Assembly: GCA_030453435.1 (NCBI GenBank)
Contig: JAKDKI010000152.1
Location: forward strand, 1-6,049
Source: Kocuria sp.
GTDB taxonomy: Bacteria; Actinomycetota; Actinomycetes; Actinomycetales; Micrococcaceae
DNA: 6,049 nt
Direction: 5' to 3'
The notes under the pieces are model-generated. The model saw only the letters and a list, made by a program, of their open reading frames with translations. It ran no database searches and was not told the origin of the DNA. The translations under genes were made by a program, and so were the position numbers. Positions 6,035 through 6,049 of this stretch are shown in pieces (position 1 is the stretch's first letter; every line of letters starts with the position of its first letter).

Positions 6035-6049
6035 ATGGCGAAATAACCC

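Overview
The window looks like chromosomal DNA from a high-GC actinobacterium, most likely of the Micrococcales (Micrococcaceae-like). The reasons are the high G+C, GTG start codons on two of the three genes, an RNase E whose catalytic core lies in the middle of long low-complexity arms (the actinobacterial layout), and a VKOR-type thiol oxidase of the kind actinobacteria use in place of DsbB. The assignment to order is inference; no rRNA or other marker is present.

Layout. (1) 17-1555, minus strand: a 512-residue ThiD-TenA fusion, joining the pyrimidine kinase of thiamin synthesis to a thiaminase II/aminopyrimidine-salvage domain. (2) About 1552-1636, minus strand: a clear TPP riboswitch directly before it. 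Its closing stem P1 can pair with the GTG start codon, and its 3' end carries the Shine-Dalgarno sequence, so translational control by thiamin pyrophosphate is likely. (3) 1644-1690: a perfect 21-bp inverted repeat between the end of rne and the riboswitch, probably the rne terminator. It leaves almost no room for an ordinary promoter for the thiamin gene. (4) 1717-4938, minus strand: ribonuclease E/G, 1073 residues from the preferred ATG. (5) 4939-5326: a 388-nt divergent intergenic region with no convincing gene. (6) 5327-5935, plus strand: a five-helix VKOR-family protein, probably translated from a leaderless mRNA. (7) 5936-6049: noncoding, with a C9G4 tract and a bulged inverted repeat; the window ends here.

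How the parts relate. rne and the VKOR gene are divergent and share the 388-nt spacer. The thiamin gene is codirectional with and just downstream of rne, but carries its own metabolite-sensing leader. The three gene products act in unrelated processes (RNA decay and maturation, envelope disulfide formation, thiamin supply), so this is a housekeeping region rather than a dedicated system. I found no mobile element, CRISPR array, tRNA, rRNA or evidence of an undescribed multi-gene system. The most interesting points are the riboswitch/start-codon geometry, the promoter-poor rne-thiamin junction, the kinase-thiaminase fusion, and the unexplained inverted repeat at the right edge.
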